Assembly (NCBI RefSeq): GCF_024385575.1
Contig: NZ_JANFMV010000001.1
Span: 2,261,681 to 2,325,680 of the forward strand
Direction of reading: 5' to 3'
From: Rhizobium sp. NRK18
GTDB taxonomy: Bacteria; Pseudomonadota; Alphaproteobacteria; Rhizobiales; Rhizobiaceae
DNA: 64,000 nucleotides
Part shown: one piece after another, positions 26,052 through 35,831 of the stretch
Layout of the letters: each line of letters starts with the position of its first letter
Numbering within the stretch: position 1 is the first letter of the stretch
Position numbers and translations under genes: made by a program
Notes under the pieces: model-generated
Seen by the model: only the letters and a program-made list of their open reading frames with translations
Database searches by the model: none
What the model was told of the DNA's origin: nothing

Positions 26052-26755
26052 GCGTCACCCTTCTTGTTGTCCTTGGCCGTAGCGGCGGTCTTGCGTTTGG
26101 CCGGCGCCTTGGCGGCGGGCGCAGTCGCCGCCACGTCAGCAACGGCCTTCTTGGCGGCTGGCTTCTTCGGTGCTGCCGATTTGCCGGCGGTCTTTGCCGG
26201 CGCCGCCTTGGCGGCAGCAACGTCCGTCTTCGGAGCCGCCTTAGCTGCGACACGGGCTGCGGCGCGCGGCTTGCGAACCGCAGGCTTCTTCACCGGCTCG
26301 GCGGCGACGATTTCCGGCTTGGCCGGCTCGGACTTTGCCGGTTCCGGGCTCGGCGCCGGTTCGGGCGAAGCCATGATCGGCGGCGGATCGCTCGGCAGCG
26401 AAACGGCCGGATCCGGCATCTTGATCGGCTCGTCCGCCTTCGGAGCCGTGCCGCTTGTCGCCTTCTGCAGGTCGGACCGGATCGAATTGCCGGCATCACG
26501 CAGCGGGCTCATCGCCTCGCGGATCGTGTTGGCCGGATTGAGGCTCTTGAGGTCGCGGACCGCCTTGCCGACATCTTCCATGTCGGCTTCCTTCAGCGCC
26601 TCGTCGAACTGCTGACGGAATTCGCCGGCCATGCCGCGAAGCTTCGAGGTCATCTTGCCGAATGCGCGCAACATGGGCGGCAGATCCTTCGGACCGACCA
26701 CGACGATCAGAATGACGGCAATGACCAGGAGTTCGGTCCAGCCAATATCCAACAT
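26048..26755 (-). CDS. tatB: TatB, twin-arginine translocase subunit
   Basis: Single-span membrane protein that forms the substrate-binding complex with TatC. The first 21 residues (MLDIGWTELLVIAVILIVVVG) form the membrane helix, followed by the G-P-K-D-L-P hinge and an amphipathic helix (about 24-70). The remainder, to 235 residues, is an unusually long low-complexity tail rich in Ala, Lys and Pro. The ATG at 26755 has GGAG upstream; an open extension to 26815 is not part of the family. The 3' end overlaps tatC. Confidence 0.95.
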   Translation of the reverse strand: MLDIGWTELLVIAVILIVVVGPKDLPPMLRAFGKMTSKLRGMAGEFRQQFDEALKEADMEDVGKAVRDLKSLNPANTIREAMSPLRDAGNSIRSDLQKATSGTAPKADEPIKMPDPAVSLPSDPPPIMASPEPAPSPEPAKSEPAKPEIVAAEPVKKPAVRKPRAAARVAAKAAPKTDVAAAKAAPAKTAGKSAAPKKPAAKKAVADVAATAPAAKAPAKRKTAATAKDNKKGDA

Positions 26756-26851
26756 GAAAGGGCTCCTGAAGCGGATCGCTTCAATTCTAGCGGAGGTGGG
26801 CTGCGGCCGGCTCACCCTGTGATCCGGCCACCGTCATGCCTGCTGTTCATG

Positions 26852-26897
26852 AAAAAGGCGCATAGCTCGCCACCCGGGCGGATCGCAACGCGCCTTT
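26852..26897 (-). terminator. Possible attenuator between tatA and tatB
   Basis: On the minus strand AAAGGCGC pairs with GCGCCTTT across a long structured loop and the arm runs into TTTTT. It could reduce read-through from the abundant tatA into tatB, fitting the need for excess TatA. Confidence 0.4.
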
Positions 26898-26903
26898 GAA
26901 GAC

Positions 26904-27098
26904 TTACTTCACCTCGTCAGCCTTGTGATCGACCGTCTTCGAAGGTGCATCGGACGTATCCTCGTCGGACATGCCCTTCTTGAAGTTCTTGATGCCCTTG
27001 GCGACGTCGCCCATCAGTTCCGGAATCTTGCCGCGGCCGAACAGCAGCAGAACGATCGCCAGAACGATCAGCCAGTGCCACATACTAAAAGAACCCAT
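26904..27098 (-). CDS. tatA: TatA, twin-arginine translocase pore subunit
   Basis: Small pore-forming subunit of 64 residues. It has a membrane helix ([15 protein letters not shown]), the F-G-R-G-K-I-P-E-L hinge, an amphipathic helix ([15 protein letters not shown]) and an acidic tail. It is the first of tatABC. The downstream tatB is 148 bases away. Confidence 0.95.
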   Translation of the reverse strand: MGSFSMWHWLIVLAIVLLLFGRGKIPELMGDVAKGIKNFKKGMSDEDTSDAPSKTVDHKADEVK

Positions 27099-27130
27099 AA
27101 TACTCTCCTCGATTGGATCTTGAATTCGAT

Positions 27131-28243
27131 TTAAGACGTTTGGCTTTGTTTTTCAAACACCAAAATGTCCTGTTCATTGACTGTCAGTGTCACATCCTTA
27201 ATGCCGGACGGCAACTGGTCTGCGCGAATGCGTGCCCTGACCGTGCGTTCGCTGCCCGGAACGGCGAGGCTCAAGAGCTCGACGACGCCCAGAAACCGCC
27301 GCGACAGGATACGCGCTGGTATGGCGCCGCCTTCCGCCTGGACACCGATGCCGGAGAGCCGAACCGCGACCGTGACCGGAGCGCCATCGGCCAGCGCCGG
27401 CGCCCTCGCCTCGCCCACCGGCGTCATCACCCGGCCGTCGCGCACGACACCGGAGAACTCGTTGATTTCAGAGAAGAAAGCAGCCGCAAACAGGTTGCAG
27501 GGACGGCGATAGAGGTCGTCGGACGTGCCCGACTGCACCAGCCGTCCATCTTTCAAAAGCGCGATCCGATCGCCCATGCGCATGGCTTCTTCCGCGTCAT
27601 GGGTGACGACGATGGCGGTCGCCCGCGTCTCGCGCAGGATCGCCAGCGTATCGGCTCGGATCGTATCCTTGAGCCGTGAATCCAGACCCGAGAACGGCTC
27701 GTCCATCAGGAGAACGCTCGGCCGGGGCGCCAATGCACGGGCGAGCGCCACGCGCTGCTGTTCGCCGCCCGACAGCACATGCGGGTATTTGTCGCTGTAA
27801 TGGGAGAGCCCGACGCGGTCGAGCGCGGCCATCGCCTCGGCGGTCGCCGCCTTGCTCTGCATGGCGGTCAGGCCAAACTTCACATTGTCGAGGATCGTCA
27901 TGTGCGGGAACAGCGCGAAATCCTGAAACATCAGGCCGATGCCGCGCCGCTCCGGCGGCAGGAAGACATCGGGACCAGCCACCTCGCGTTCGTTGATGAC
28001 GATGCGGCCATGGCTCTGCGCCTCGATGCCCGCCGCGATCCGCAACAGCGTCGTCTTGCCGGAGCCGGAGGGTCCGAGCAGGCACAACACCTCGCCCGGT
28101 TCGGCCGTCAATGAGACGTCTTTCAGCGTTTCCTTGCCGTGATAGCTGTGCCGGATGCCCTCGAAGGCCAACCGCGCGGCGAAGGTCACTCCCGCTGTTC
28201 GCCTGGCGCCTTCTTGTGCCACCGCCGCCGTTTCAGATGCCAT
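27131..28243 (-). CDS. ABC transporter ATP-binding protein, FbpC/PotA-like, orphan
   Basis: ATPase of 370 residues. It has Walker [10 protein letters not shown] (about 57-65), Q-loop [13 protein letters not shown], signature LSGGEQQR, Walker [13 protein letters not shown] and H-loop [13 protein letters not shown]-terminal region of about 120 residues looks like a TOBE-type regulatory domain. This layout fits ferric iron, spermidine or other CUT1-like importers, but no permease or binding protein gene is adjacent. It lies between scpB and tatA on the same strand, 32 bases from tatA. The transported substrate cannot be inferred. Confidence 0.88.
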   Translation of the reverse strand: MASETAAVAQEGARRTAGVTFAARLAFEGIRHSYHGKETLKDVSLTAEPGEVLCLLGPSGSGKTTLLRIAAGIEAQSHGRIVINEREVAGPDVFLPPERRGIGLMFQDFALFPHMTILDNVKFGLTAMQSKAATAEAMAALDRVGLSHYSDKYPHVLSGGEQQRVALARALAPRPSVLLMDEPFSGLDSRLKDTIRADTLAILRETRATAIVVTHDAEEAMRMGDRIALLKDGRLVQSGTSDDLYRRPCNLFAAAFFSEINEFSGVVRDGRVMTPVGEARAPALADGAPVTVAVRLSGIGVQAEGGAIPARILSRRFLGVVELLSLAVPGSERTVRARIRADQLPSGIKDVTLTVNEQDILVFEKQSQTS

Positions 28244-28304
28244 GCGTTCACTCTGCCAGGCTGCAACACGGGGCGACAGCCGGAAACTCCTTTAAAACCT
28301 GACT

Positions 28305-29033
28305 CTAATCATCCGCTTGCCCGCCCGGTGTCAAGAGGCCAAGCTCTTCGAGATCCATCTGCGTGATCGGATCCTCGTCTTCCGCCAGATCGTCGTCCCC
28401 GCCGGGCAAAGGCACGGCGAAGTTCGGTGGAATACGGCCGGACAAGAGCCCTGCCCCCTTCAGTTCCTCGAGACCCGGCAGGTCGCGCAGTTCCTCGAGG
28501 CCGAAATGGTCGAGAAAGTCGCGGGTGGTGCCGAGCGTCACGGGCCGGCCCGGCGTGCGCCTGCGGCCGCGGAAGCGCACCCAGCCGGCCTCCATCAATA
28601 CGTCGAGCGTGCCCTTCGATGTCTGCACGCCGCGGATTTCCTCGATTTCGGCGCGCGTCACCGGCTGGTGATAGGCGATGATGGCCAGCACTTCGAGCGC
28701 GGCACGCGACAGCTTGCGCACCTCGTTCTCGTCGGTGCGGATGACGAAGGAGAGGTCCGAAGCGGTGCGGAAGGCCCAGGCGTTCTCGATCTTCAGCAGA
28801 TTGACGCCGCGTCCGGCATAGGCGCGCTGGAGGTTATCCATGATCGGGGCGACCTCGACGCCGCGCGGCAGCCGCTCGGCAATGAAGCTTTCCGAGACCG
28901 GACCGGCGGATGCGAAGACGAGCGCCTCGGCGATGCGCTCGGCCTCGACGAGGACAGACGCCGGCGCGGCGTGCGCCAAGACGTTCCCCTGCTCGCCGTC
29001 GTCATCCTCGATATCGTCTTCGTCTGCCGCCAA
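28305..29033 (-). CDS. scpB: ScpB, condensin-associated kleisin-interacting subunit
   Basis: Partner of ScpA and SMC in chromosome segregation. About 242 residues. It has the paired winged-helix folds (IAEALVFASAGPVSE...; LEVLAIIAYHQPVTRAEIEEIRG) and a C-terminal acidic tail. Start choice: TTG at 29033, since it follows a G-rich stretch, gives an acidic N-terminus and leaves 25 bases to the scpA stop. The ATG at 29090 would overlap scpA; the frame is open to 29189. Confidence 0.9.
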   Translation of the reverse strand: MAADEDDIEDDDGEQGNVLAHAAPASVLVEAERIAEALVFASAGPVSESFIAERLPRGVEVAPIMDNLQRAYAGRGVNLLKIENAWAFRTASDLSFVIRTDENEVRKLSRAALEVLAIIAYHQPVTRAEIEEIRGVQTSKGTLDVLMEAGWVRFRGRRRTPGRPVTLGTTRDFLDHFGLEELRDLPGLEELKGAGLLSGRIPPNFAVPLPGGDDDLAEDEDPITQMDLEELGLLTPGGQADD

Positions 29034-29058
29034 CCCCTGATGCCCCCGCCTAGGATTT

Positions 29059-29907
29059 CTATTCCGCCGGTTCGCCCGCCGCGGGCCCATACCTTTGGCC
29101 CCGCCGCATGTAGATCGTCTCGAACGCGCCTTCCTGACGTATCTCCATCTTGCCCTCGCGCACAAGCTCCAGCGATGCCGCAAACGCACTGGCGATCGCC
29201 GTCACCCGATCTTCGGGCGCCACCATGTAGCGGATCAGATACTGCTCCAGCCCGGTCCAGTCGGCGATCTCGCCGATCATCCGCGTCAAGATCTGGCGGG
29301 CATCGACCAGCGACCAGACGCGCCGGCGGGCAATCGTCACCTGCGTGATCGCCTGGCGCTGGCGCAGCGACGCGTAGGCCGTCAGGAGGTCGTAGAGGCT
29401 CGCATCGAAGGCCGACTTGCGGCTTTCGGCGATGTGTTCGGGCGCGCCGCGCTGGAAGACGTCGCGGCCCAGCCGGTCGCGGTTGATCAGCCGCGTCGCC
29501 GCCTCGCGCATGGCCTCCAGCCGCTTCAGACGGAAGGCCAGCGTCGCGGCCATTTCCTCGCCCGAGGGGCCGCCGTCCTTCGGCTGCTGCGGGATCAGCA
29601 GACGCGATTTCAGATAGGCAAGCCAGGCGGCCATCACCAGATAGTCAGCCGCGAGCTCGATACGAATGCGCCGAGCCTGCTCGATGAATTCGAGATACTG
29701 TTCGGCCAGCGCCAGAACGGAGATGCGGGCGAGATCGACCTTCTGCGTGCGGGCAAGATGCAGCAGCAGATCGAGCGGGCCTTCGAACCCCGCCACATCG
29801 ATCAGCAGGGTCGGGTCGTCGGTCGCCCGGTCGGCCTTGGCGTCCTGCCAAAGCTTGTCCATCGGGATCGCCGCCGCCTTGTTGCCGATGATGTTTTCCT
29901 TGTTCAA
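29059..29907 (-). CDS. scpA: ScpA, kleisin subunit of the SMC condensin complex
   Basis: Kleisin that bridges SMC heads, 282 residues. The N-terminal FEGPLDLLLHLARTQKVDL signature and the helix with LVMAAWLAYLKSRLL are clear, followed by the C-terminal winged helix. The TTG at 29907 is preceded by GGGAGAGG; the alternative ATG at 29862 has a poorer site. It starts 13 bases after nagZ and is followed by scpB, which is the usual alphaproteobacterial order. Confidence 0.93.
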   Translation of the reverse strand: MNKENIIGNKAAAIPMDKLWQDAKADRATDDPTLLIDVAGFEGPLDLLLHLARTQKVDLARISVLALAEQYLEFIEQARRIRIELAADYLVMAAWLAYLKSRLLIPQQPKDGGPSGEEMAATLAFRLKRLEAMREAATRLINRDRLGRDVFQRGAPEHIAESRKSAFDASLYDLLTAYASLRQRQAITQVTIARRRVWSLVDARQILTRMIGEIADWTGLEQYLIRYMVAPEDRVTAIASAFAASLELVREGKMEIRQEGAFETIYMRRGQRYGPAAGEPAE

Positions 29908-29920
29908 TCGCCTCTCCCGG

Positions 29921-30934
29921 TCAGGCCGTCGGCAGCATGGCGTTGAATTCCGCCCTCAGCGCCGCCTCGTCGCCGTCGGTTGCAGCACCGATCGCCGCTT
30001 CGACCTTCTGCGCCCGTTCCAGCGCACGACCGGCAAGCGCCGGCACCTCGCGCGCCACTGCCGTCATCTCATCCATGACGCCGTTGCAATGCAAGACAAT
30101 ATCGCAGCCGCCGGCGGCAATATTGGCCGCCCGCTCGCCGAGCGTGCCTTTCAGCGCATTCATCGAGGAATCGTCGGACATCAGCAGGCCGTCGAACCCG
30201 AGCTTCTCGCGGATGATGCCGTCGATCACCTTGCGCGACGTGGTCGCCGGATTGTCCGGGTCGATCGCCTTGAAGACGAGATGGCAGGTCATCCCCATCA
30301 GCTCGTCCTTCATCGCCGCAAAGGGGATGAAATCGTGCGCCTCGAGTTCGGAAAGCGATGCCTCGACCACCGGCAGGTCGTGATGGCTGTCGACCATACC
30401 GCGGCCGTGACCGGGAATGTGCTTCATGACCGGCAGGACGCCGCCGGCCTTCAAACCATCCGCCGCTACCTTGCCGAGTGCGGCGACCTTCAGCGGATCC
30501 GTGCCATAGGCGCGATTGCCGATTACATTGCTGGCGCCCTCGACCGGCACGTCGAGCACCGGCAGGCAGTCGACGTCGATGCCGAACCGCGTCAGGTCGA
30601 AGGCGTGCAGGCGCGACATCAGCCATGCGGCACGCAGACCCTTCTCCCGGTCCTCGTCGTAGAGCGCGCCGATAACGGCAGCGGACGGATAGGCCTGCAG
30701 GATCGGCGGCTTGATGCGCTGAACGCGGCCACCTTCCTGGTCGATCAGCACCGGCGCCTTACGGCCGACGCAGTCGCGCATCTCGGCGGTGAGGTCGGCG
30801 ACCTGTTGCGGTTCGGAAATGTTGCGGCCAAACAGGATGAAGCCCCAAGGGCGCTCATTGCGATAGAAGGCCTTTTCGTCTTCCGTCAGCTTCAGGCCGC
30901 TGCAGCCGAGGATCATTGCTTTTGAGTCGGTCAT
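29921..30934 (-). CDS. nagZ: NagZ, beta-N-acetylglucosaminidase (GH3)
   Basis: Cytoplasmic GH3 hydrolase that removes GlcNAc from 1,6-anhydro-muropeptides during cell-wall recycling. The 337-residue protein has the catalytic loop KHIPGHGRGMVDSHHDLP and LLMSDDSSMNALKG bearing the nucleophile aspartate. It is single domain, as in other NagZ proteins. Its product is the kind of ligand that activates AmpR regulators, which is relevant to the AmpR-like gene at 51326. It is upstream of scpAB on the same strand. Confidence 0.95.
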   Translation of the reverse strand: MTDSKAMILGCSGLKLTEDEKAFYRNERPWGFILFGRNISEPQQVADLTAEMRDCVGRKAPVLIDQEGGRVQRIKPPILQAYPSAAVIGALYDEDREKGLRAAWLMSRLHAFDLTRFGIDVDCLPVLDVPVEGASNVIGNRAYGTDPLKVAALGKVAADGLKAGGVLPVMKHIPGHGRGMVDSHHDLPVVEASLSELEAHDFIPFAAMKDELMGMTCHLVFKAIDPDNPATTSRKVIDGIIREKLGFDGLLMSDDSSMNALKGTLGERAANIAAGGCDIVLHCNGVMDEMTAVAREVPALAGRALERAQKVEAAIGAATDGDEAALRAEFNAMLPTA

Positions 30935-30945
30935 CCGCCGATCAT

Positions 30946-30984
30946 AAAAAGCAGAAGAGCCCGTGGCGAGGGCGCCACGGGCTC
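30946..30984 (-). terminator. Intrinsic terminator of the SPOR-protein gene
   Basis: On the minus strand an 11-bp stem (GAGCCCGTGGC/GCCACGGGCTC) with a 6-nt loop is followed by TTCTGCTTTTT. It separates the SPOR gene from nagZ. Confidence 0.8.
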
Positions 30985-31016
30985 ATTCACAGCTTAAAGA
31001 ATCAGTCGATCGCCGA

Positions 31017-33947
31017 TTATCGGGCGACGAGGCAGCTTCCACCCGCGGCCCGATAGCGTTCGCACAAGGCCACGGCCTCGTCCTTGCTGCCACCGGCGAT
31101 CCGGACACGATAATAGGTGCCCTTGCCCGCAATGTCCGCCTTGACGATCTGCATGGCACGACCGCCGATCACGGACGCGAATTTCGTCGACAGGTTCTTG
31201 TAGGACTTCTGCGCTTCCGCTTCCGACGGCAACGAGGCGATCTGGATCGAATAGGTTCCAGCAGGGATCGTCGTCTGTCCTGCGGCTGGCGTCGCTGCAG
31301 CAGCCGGCGCCTGCTCGGCCGGCGACACCGGCTGGGCTGCTGCCGTCTCGACCGGCTTGGCCGCCGGCGCCGTCGTCTGGTTGTTGACGACACGGACCGG
31401 CTGATCACCGGGGCGCGGCACCGGTACCGGCGCATTCGAGAGCGCCGGACCGGCCTCTTCCGGCGTATCCGGCGCCATATCCGGAGAATTGGCGTCGGCA
31501 GCGGCATTGCTGTTGGCAACCTGCTGGAGCGCCTCGGGCGATGCCTCGCTTGCCACCGGCGGCTGGGTGCCGTCGGCGTGCATCGTCGTGCCGGCAGCCT
31601 CTGCCGGGGCCATGACCGACGGTTGCGTGCCGTCATTCTTCTGGGTGACCGTCAGCGGCGTCGCCGGCGCTTCCTCGCGGGTCTCCAGCGTGCCGTCCGG
31701 CCGAACGATCAGCGTTCTGACCTTGCGGGGCGCGACACTGGCGTTTTCGGTCGCGGCCTGCGTTGCGTCGCCCGACTGCGCGTCGGTTGCCGGCGTCAGG
31801 CGTTCATCGCTGGCGCCTGCATCCGCGGTGTCATCCGTTTCGCCTTCCATCGGAATCGTGTTCGGCTGCAGCGTCCGCTGCACCACGTCGACCGGCGCCT
31901 CGTCGCTTGAGATCAGGGTTCCCTGCGTCGGCTGGTTCTCCGTCTTGCCGGAGACCTGGTCGTAAACCGCCTGGTCCTGGTTCAACACCGTCTTGCCGCC
32001 CTTGTTGGCCGGCTCTGTGCGATAGGCTTCCTTGTCGGCCTTGATGATCTCCGGCTCGCTCGACAGTTCCGGCAGGCTGATGCCGCCCGCCATCCATGTA
32101 TAGGCGCCGACAGCGCCTGCGCCTGCGAGAAGCACCAGCGAGGCAACGACCAGCATGCTGCGCTTCGGCCGGTTGGCCGAAATCGCGGAGACGGAGGGCT
32201 GGCGCTCAAGCCGTTCCTCCTCGAAATCGCGTTCGTCGCCAATGCCGGCCATGGCAGCCGATTGCAGCTCGCGATGAATATCGTCGTTCAATGCGGTTTC
32301 GAAATCGTCGAACTCGAACTCGGCGTCGAACATGTCGGGCGCCTGGCCCGGCTCCGTTACTTTCGCTGCCGGCGCTGCCGGGGTCGTCTGCTTGGGATAA
32401 TCCGCAATCATTGCCGCCATCTCGGCGTCGACATCCACTTCATAGGCGCTGACGGTCGGCCGCGGTTCCTCTTCCGGAACTTCCGGCAGTGCCGGCACAT
32501 CGAGCGGCGCGATCACTTCCGGCTGCTCTTCCGTTTCCGTGATCATTGCCGGATCGAAAGCCGTTTCGTCGGGGGTGACGTCCCTCGGAGGCGCCTCGTC
32601 TTCCGTTCCATAGTCGGGCTCCGGCGCGGCTGCCGCAGCCGGAATGACCGGCTCCTGGCGAACGGGCTGGGAAACCGGTGCGCGCACCGTGGTCTCGTCT
32701 GCAGCGGGATCCTGCCGGGACCGCATGAAGGCCGAGGACACGAACTTGGGAATGGATACGGCGGCGGCGGCGCCGGCGGCTGTTGCCGCAACAGTCGATG
32801 CAGGCCTCCGCTGCTCGGCCTCGATGCTCGGGGCTGCGACCGGAGTAACGTCGTGATCGCTACCATCGTCGACGATGGCCGGCATGGCGATCTCGTCTTC
32901 GAGCGCGCGTCCGAAATCATGCGTCATGGACGCATTGATGGACACGTCGGACGCCGCGGCATTGGTGGCGAACGGGATCGGATAGCGGGAAATGTCGTCG
33001 AGCAGGTCATCCTTGCCACTGCGCCAATGGCCGGACACATGCTGTTCCAGGTCGTCATGCCGATCGTGCTCGGCAGCAAAGCCCATTGATGGCGGCTGCG
33101 ACACGGCTTCTTCCTCGATCGGCTCGTCGACGATCACCGGTTCGGCTGGCACGCCATCGCGGAAATTCGACACGGGCAGACGGATCGCCGGCTGATCGTA
33201 AGGCATTTCCGGCTGCTGGTGCAGATGCGCGGCGTCTTCGGCGACTGCCTCGTCCTCATGGTGCGGTTCTTCCGGCTCGTCGGCATTGAGCTCGTCGGCG
33301 AAGGCGCCGATCGACAGATAGAGTTCCCGCGTCAGCTCGTTTTCGTCGAAAGCTTCCAGCGCATCCGTCTCGGAAGACGCGGGCTCGGCTGCCTCCAGCC
33401 GATCGTCGTCCTCGAAATCGGTGACCGGTTCAACGGCGGCAGGCTCTTCAGCATAGACCTCGTAGTCGGCTTCAGCAGATACGCGCTCGTTTTCGTAGGC
33501 ACGCGGTTCTTCAACCGAAGCCTCATCGGACGGCCAATGCTCTTCCGCGACTTCAGGCTCATCGGCCTGTTGCAGATATTCCGCCGGATGCGGCGCATAG
33601 GCCTCCGGCGCGGCGTAAACATCCGCAGAAACAGGTTCAAGCGCGACCGAGGGCTCGCTTTCAAGTTGCGGCTGACCCTGCTCGTCGTCCGCGTCCTCAA
33701 ACGCGAGTTCGCGCATCAACTCGGCTTCGAGGTCGATGACCGGCTCGGCATGCTGGGAAGGTGCTTCCACGGGCTCGATGACCGCCGGACCATGGTCCAC
33801 GGCCGGTTCCTCGGATACGGGCTCAGACCGCGGCTTCACCGGCTGGGGGTCGAAACCGACAATCCGGGCCAGCTCGGCCAACGGATCGTCTTCGGCAAAT
33901 ACAGCCGCCCTCTTGTTCCCCTGACCCGAGTAGTTATTGTCCACCAT
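31017..33947 (-). CDS. Large SPOR domain-containing membrane protein
   Basis: Protein of 976 residues with a long acidic, low-complexity cytoplasmic region (about 1-600, rich in Glu, Pro and Ala), one membrane helix (MLVVASLVLLAGAGAVGAYTW), an extracytoplasmic Thr/Pro/Ala-rich linker and a C-terminal SPOR domain of about 75 residues (YSIQIASLPSEAEAQKSY ... YYRVRIAGGSKDEAVALC). SPOR domains bind denuded septal peptidoglycan, so a cell-division or polar-growth role is likely. The size is well above that of simple SPOR proteins such as DedD or FtsN. It follows argS by 62 bases on the same strand. Confidence 0.88.
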   Translation of the reverse strand: MVDNNYSGQGNKRAAVFAEDDPLAELARIVGFDPQPVKPRSEPVSEEPAVDHGPAVIEPVEAPSQHAEPVIDLEAELMRELAFEDADDEQGQPQLESEPSVALEPVSADVYAAPEAYAPHPAEYLQQADEPEVAEEHWPSDEASVEEPRAYENERVSAEADYEVYAEEPAAVEPVTDFEDDDRLEAAEPASSETDALEAFDENELTRELYLSIGAFADELNADEPEEPHHEDEAVAEDAAHLHQQPEMPYDQPAIRLPVSNFRDGVPAEPVIVDEPIEEEAVSQPPSMGFAAEHDRHDDLEQHVSGHWRSGKDDLLDDISRYPIPFATNAAASDVSINASMTHDFGRALEDEIAMPAIVDDGSDHDVTPVAAPSIEAEQRRPASTVAATAAGAAAAVSIPKFVSSAFMRSRQDPAADETTVRAPVSQPVRQEPVIPAAAAAPEPDYGTEDEAPPRDVTPDETAFDPAMITETEEQPEVIAPLDVPALPEVPEEEPRPTVSAYEVDVDAEMAAMIADYPKQTTPAAPAAKVTEPGQAPDMFDAEFEFDDFETALNDDIHRELQSAAMAGIGDERDFEEERLERQPSVSAISANRPKRSMLVVASLVLLAGAGAVGAYTWMAGGISLPELSSEPEIIKADKEAYRTEPANKGGKTVLNQDQAVYDQVSGKTENQPTQGTLISSDEAPVDVVQRTLQPNTIPMEGETDDTADAGASDERLTPATDAQSGDATQAATENASVAPRKVRTLIVRPDGTLETREEAPATPLTVTQKNDGTQPSVMAPAEAAGTTMHADGTQPPVASEASPEALQQVANSNAAADANSPDMAPDTPEEAGPALSNAPVPVPRPGDQPVRVVNNQTTAPAAKPVETAAAQPVSPAEQAPAAAATPAAGQTTIPAGTYSIQIASLPSEAEAQKSYKNLSTKFASVIGGRAMQIVKADIAGKGTYYRVRIAGGSKDEAVALCERYRAAGGSCLVAR

Positions 33948-34009
33948 TACTCATCCAGTCATGTATTTACGCGCATAACTGCCAAGACTTTGTGGGCAAA
34001 TGTTGGCCG

Positions 34010-35767
34010 TTATCGCATTTCCTCGGGTGCCGCCGTACCAGTGATGGCAAGACCCGACCGCAGGACCGATGCAACGGCATACACCAGCCCTAGTCTGGCA
34101 ATGCTCAATTCTCGGTTTTTATCGTTAACAAACCGTAATTCAGGTGCATCTTTACCTTTATTCCAGTGCGCATGGAAGGAACTTGCCAGGTCATAGAGGT
34201 AAAAAGCGACCCTGTGCGGCTCCTGAATGCCGGCTGCCGTCTCGACCAGACGCGGAAACTCCGCAAGTTTGGCGAGCAGCGCCAGTTCACTCGGATCTTC
34301 GATCAGCGAAACCCCCTTGCCAAGATCAAGTGATTCGATGTCGACGTCCGGGAAAGCCTCCCGGGCCTGCCGGAAGATCGACATGCAGCGGGCGTGCGCA
34401 TACTGCACGTAAAACACCGGATTGTCCTTAGACTGTTCCGTTACTTTGGCGAAATCGAAGTCGAGCGGTTCCGAGCTCTTGCGGTAAAGCATCATGAAGC
34501 GGACGGAGTCGCGGCCGACCTCGTCGACGACCTCACGCAGAGTGACGAAATCGCCCGACCGCTTGGACATCTTAACCGGCTCGCCATTGCGGTAGAGCTT
34601 CACAAGCTGGCAGAGCAGCACGGTCAGCTTCACGGTGCCGCCGGACACGGCCTTGGCCAGCGCTTCCAGCCGCTTGACGTAGCCGCCATGGTCGGCGCCA
34701 AGCACATAGATCATCTCGCCGAAGCCGCGGTCGAACTTGTCTTTGAAATAGGCGACGTCGGCGGCGAAGTAGGTATAGCTGCCATCCGACTTGATCAGCG
34801 GACGGTCGATGTCGTCACCGACTTCCGTCGAGCGGAACAGCGTCTGCTCACGGTCTTCCCAGTCTTCCGGAACCTGACCCTTCGGCGGCGGCAGCACGCC
34901 CTTGTAGACATGGCCCTTGAAGGTCAGGTCGTTGATCGCGGTGCGGATCGGGGCAGCCCCATTGGCATGCAGCGTGCGCTCGGAGAAGAACACCTCGTGC
35001 TTGACGTTCAGCGCCTCCAGATCCTCGCGGATCATCACCATCATCGCGTCGATGGCGCGATCCTTGACGATCGGCATCCATTCTTCCTCGGGCATTTCCA
35101 GAAGCCGGGTGCCGTAGTCGGCGGCCAACGCCTGGCCGACCGGAACGAGATAATCGCCCGGATAAAGCCCGGCCGGGATTTCACCGATGGTTTCGCCCAA
35201 CGCTTCGCGGTAGCGCAGGTAGACCGAGCGCGCCAGAACGTCGATCTGCGAGCCGGCGTCGTTGATGTAGTATTCCTTCTCGACAGCATAGCCGGCATAG
35301 GCCAGCAGGTTCGCCAGCGCATCGCCGACGACGGCGCCGCGGCAATGGCCGACATGCATGGGCCCGGTCGGATTAGCCGACACATATTCGACGTTGACCT
35401 TACGGCCCTCACCCATGGATGAACGGCCGTAGTCCTCGCCGAGCGCGATCATCGAGGCGAGCAGGCGCTGCCAGTAGCCCGTCGACAGGCGAATGTTGAC
35501 GAAGCCAGGGCCGGCGACGGAAATGTCGGCGACGTCGGGATCTTCCTTCAGCTTGGCGATCAGGACATCGGCGAACGCGCGCGGATTGGTGCCGAGCGGC
35601 TTTGCCAGAACCATGGCGGCATTGGTGGCGACATCGCCATGGGCCGAATCGCGCGGCGGCTCGACCGTGATGCGGGAAAGATCCACTTCGCTTCGCTTTT
35701 CAGAAACGATGTCAATTTCTTCCAAAGCTTTTTTAATTCTTTTGTCGAAGTCGCTGAAAAGGTTCAT
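34010..35767 (-). CDS. argS: Arginyl-tRNA synthetase
   Basis: Class I synthetase that charges tRNA-Arg, 585 residues. It carries the N-terminal Add1 domain, the HIGH-like motif [12 protein letters not shown], the KMSK-like motif KMSKRSG (active in the loop [13 protein letters not shown]) and a C-terminal DALR anticodon-binding helix bundle ([15 protein letters not shown]). The ATG at 35767 ([11 protein letters not shown]) is the typical rhizobial N-terminus; ATG 35785 is an alternative 6 codons upstream. It starts 64 bases after the dGTPase-like gene ends. Confidence 0.97.
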   Translation of the reverse strand: MNLFSDFDKRIKKALEEIDIVSEKRSEVDLSRITVEPPRDSAHGDVATNAAMVLAKPLGTNPRAFADVLIAKLKEDPDVADISVAGPGFVNIRLSTGYWQRLLASMIALGEDYGRSSMGEGRKVNVEYVSANPTGPMHVGHCRGAVVGDALANLLAYAGYAVEKEYYINDAGSQIDVLARSVYLRYREALGETIGEIPAGLYPGDYLVPVGQALAADYGTRLLEMPEEEWMPIVKDRAIDAMMVMIREDLEALNVKHEVFFSERTLHANGAAPIRTAINDLTFKGHVYKGVLPPPKGQVPEDWEDREQTLFRSTEVGDDIDRPLIKSDGSYTYFAADVAYFKDKFDRGFGEMIYVLGADHGGYVKRLEALAKAVSGGTVKLTVLLCQLVKLYRNGEPVKMSKRSGDFVTLREVVDEVGRDSVRFMMLYRKSSEPLDFDFAKVTEQSKDNPVFYVQYAHARCMSIFRQAREAFPDVDIESLDLGKGVSLIEDPSELALLAKLAEFPRLVETAAGIQEPHRVAFYLYDLASSFHAHWNKGKDAPELRFVNDKNRELSIARLGLVYAVASVLRSGLAITGTAAPEEMR

Positions 35768-35831
35768 CTGTTGTGGTCCACGCATGAAAAGAAGCCGGCG
35801 AACGCCCCGTTCCCGGCATATTGCCCGCTGC

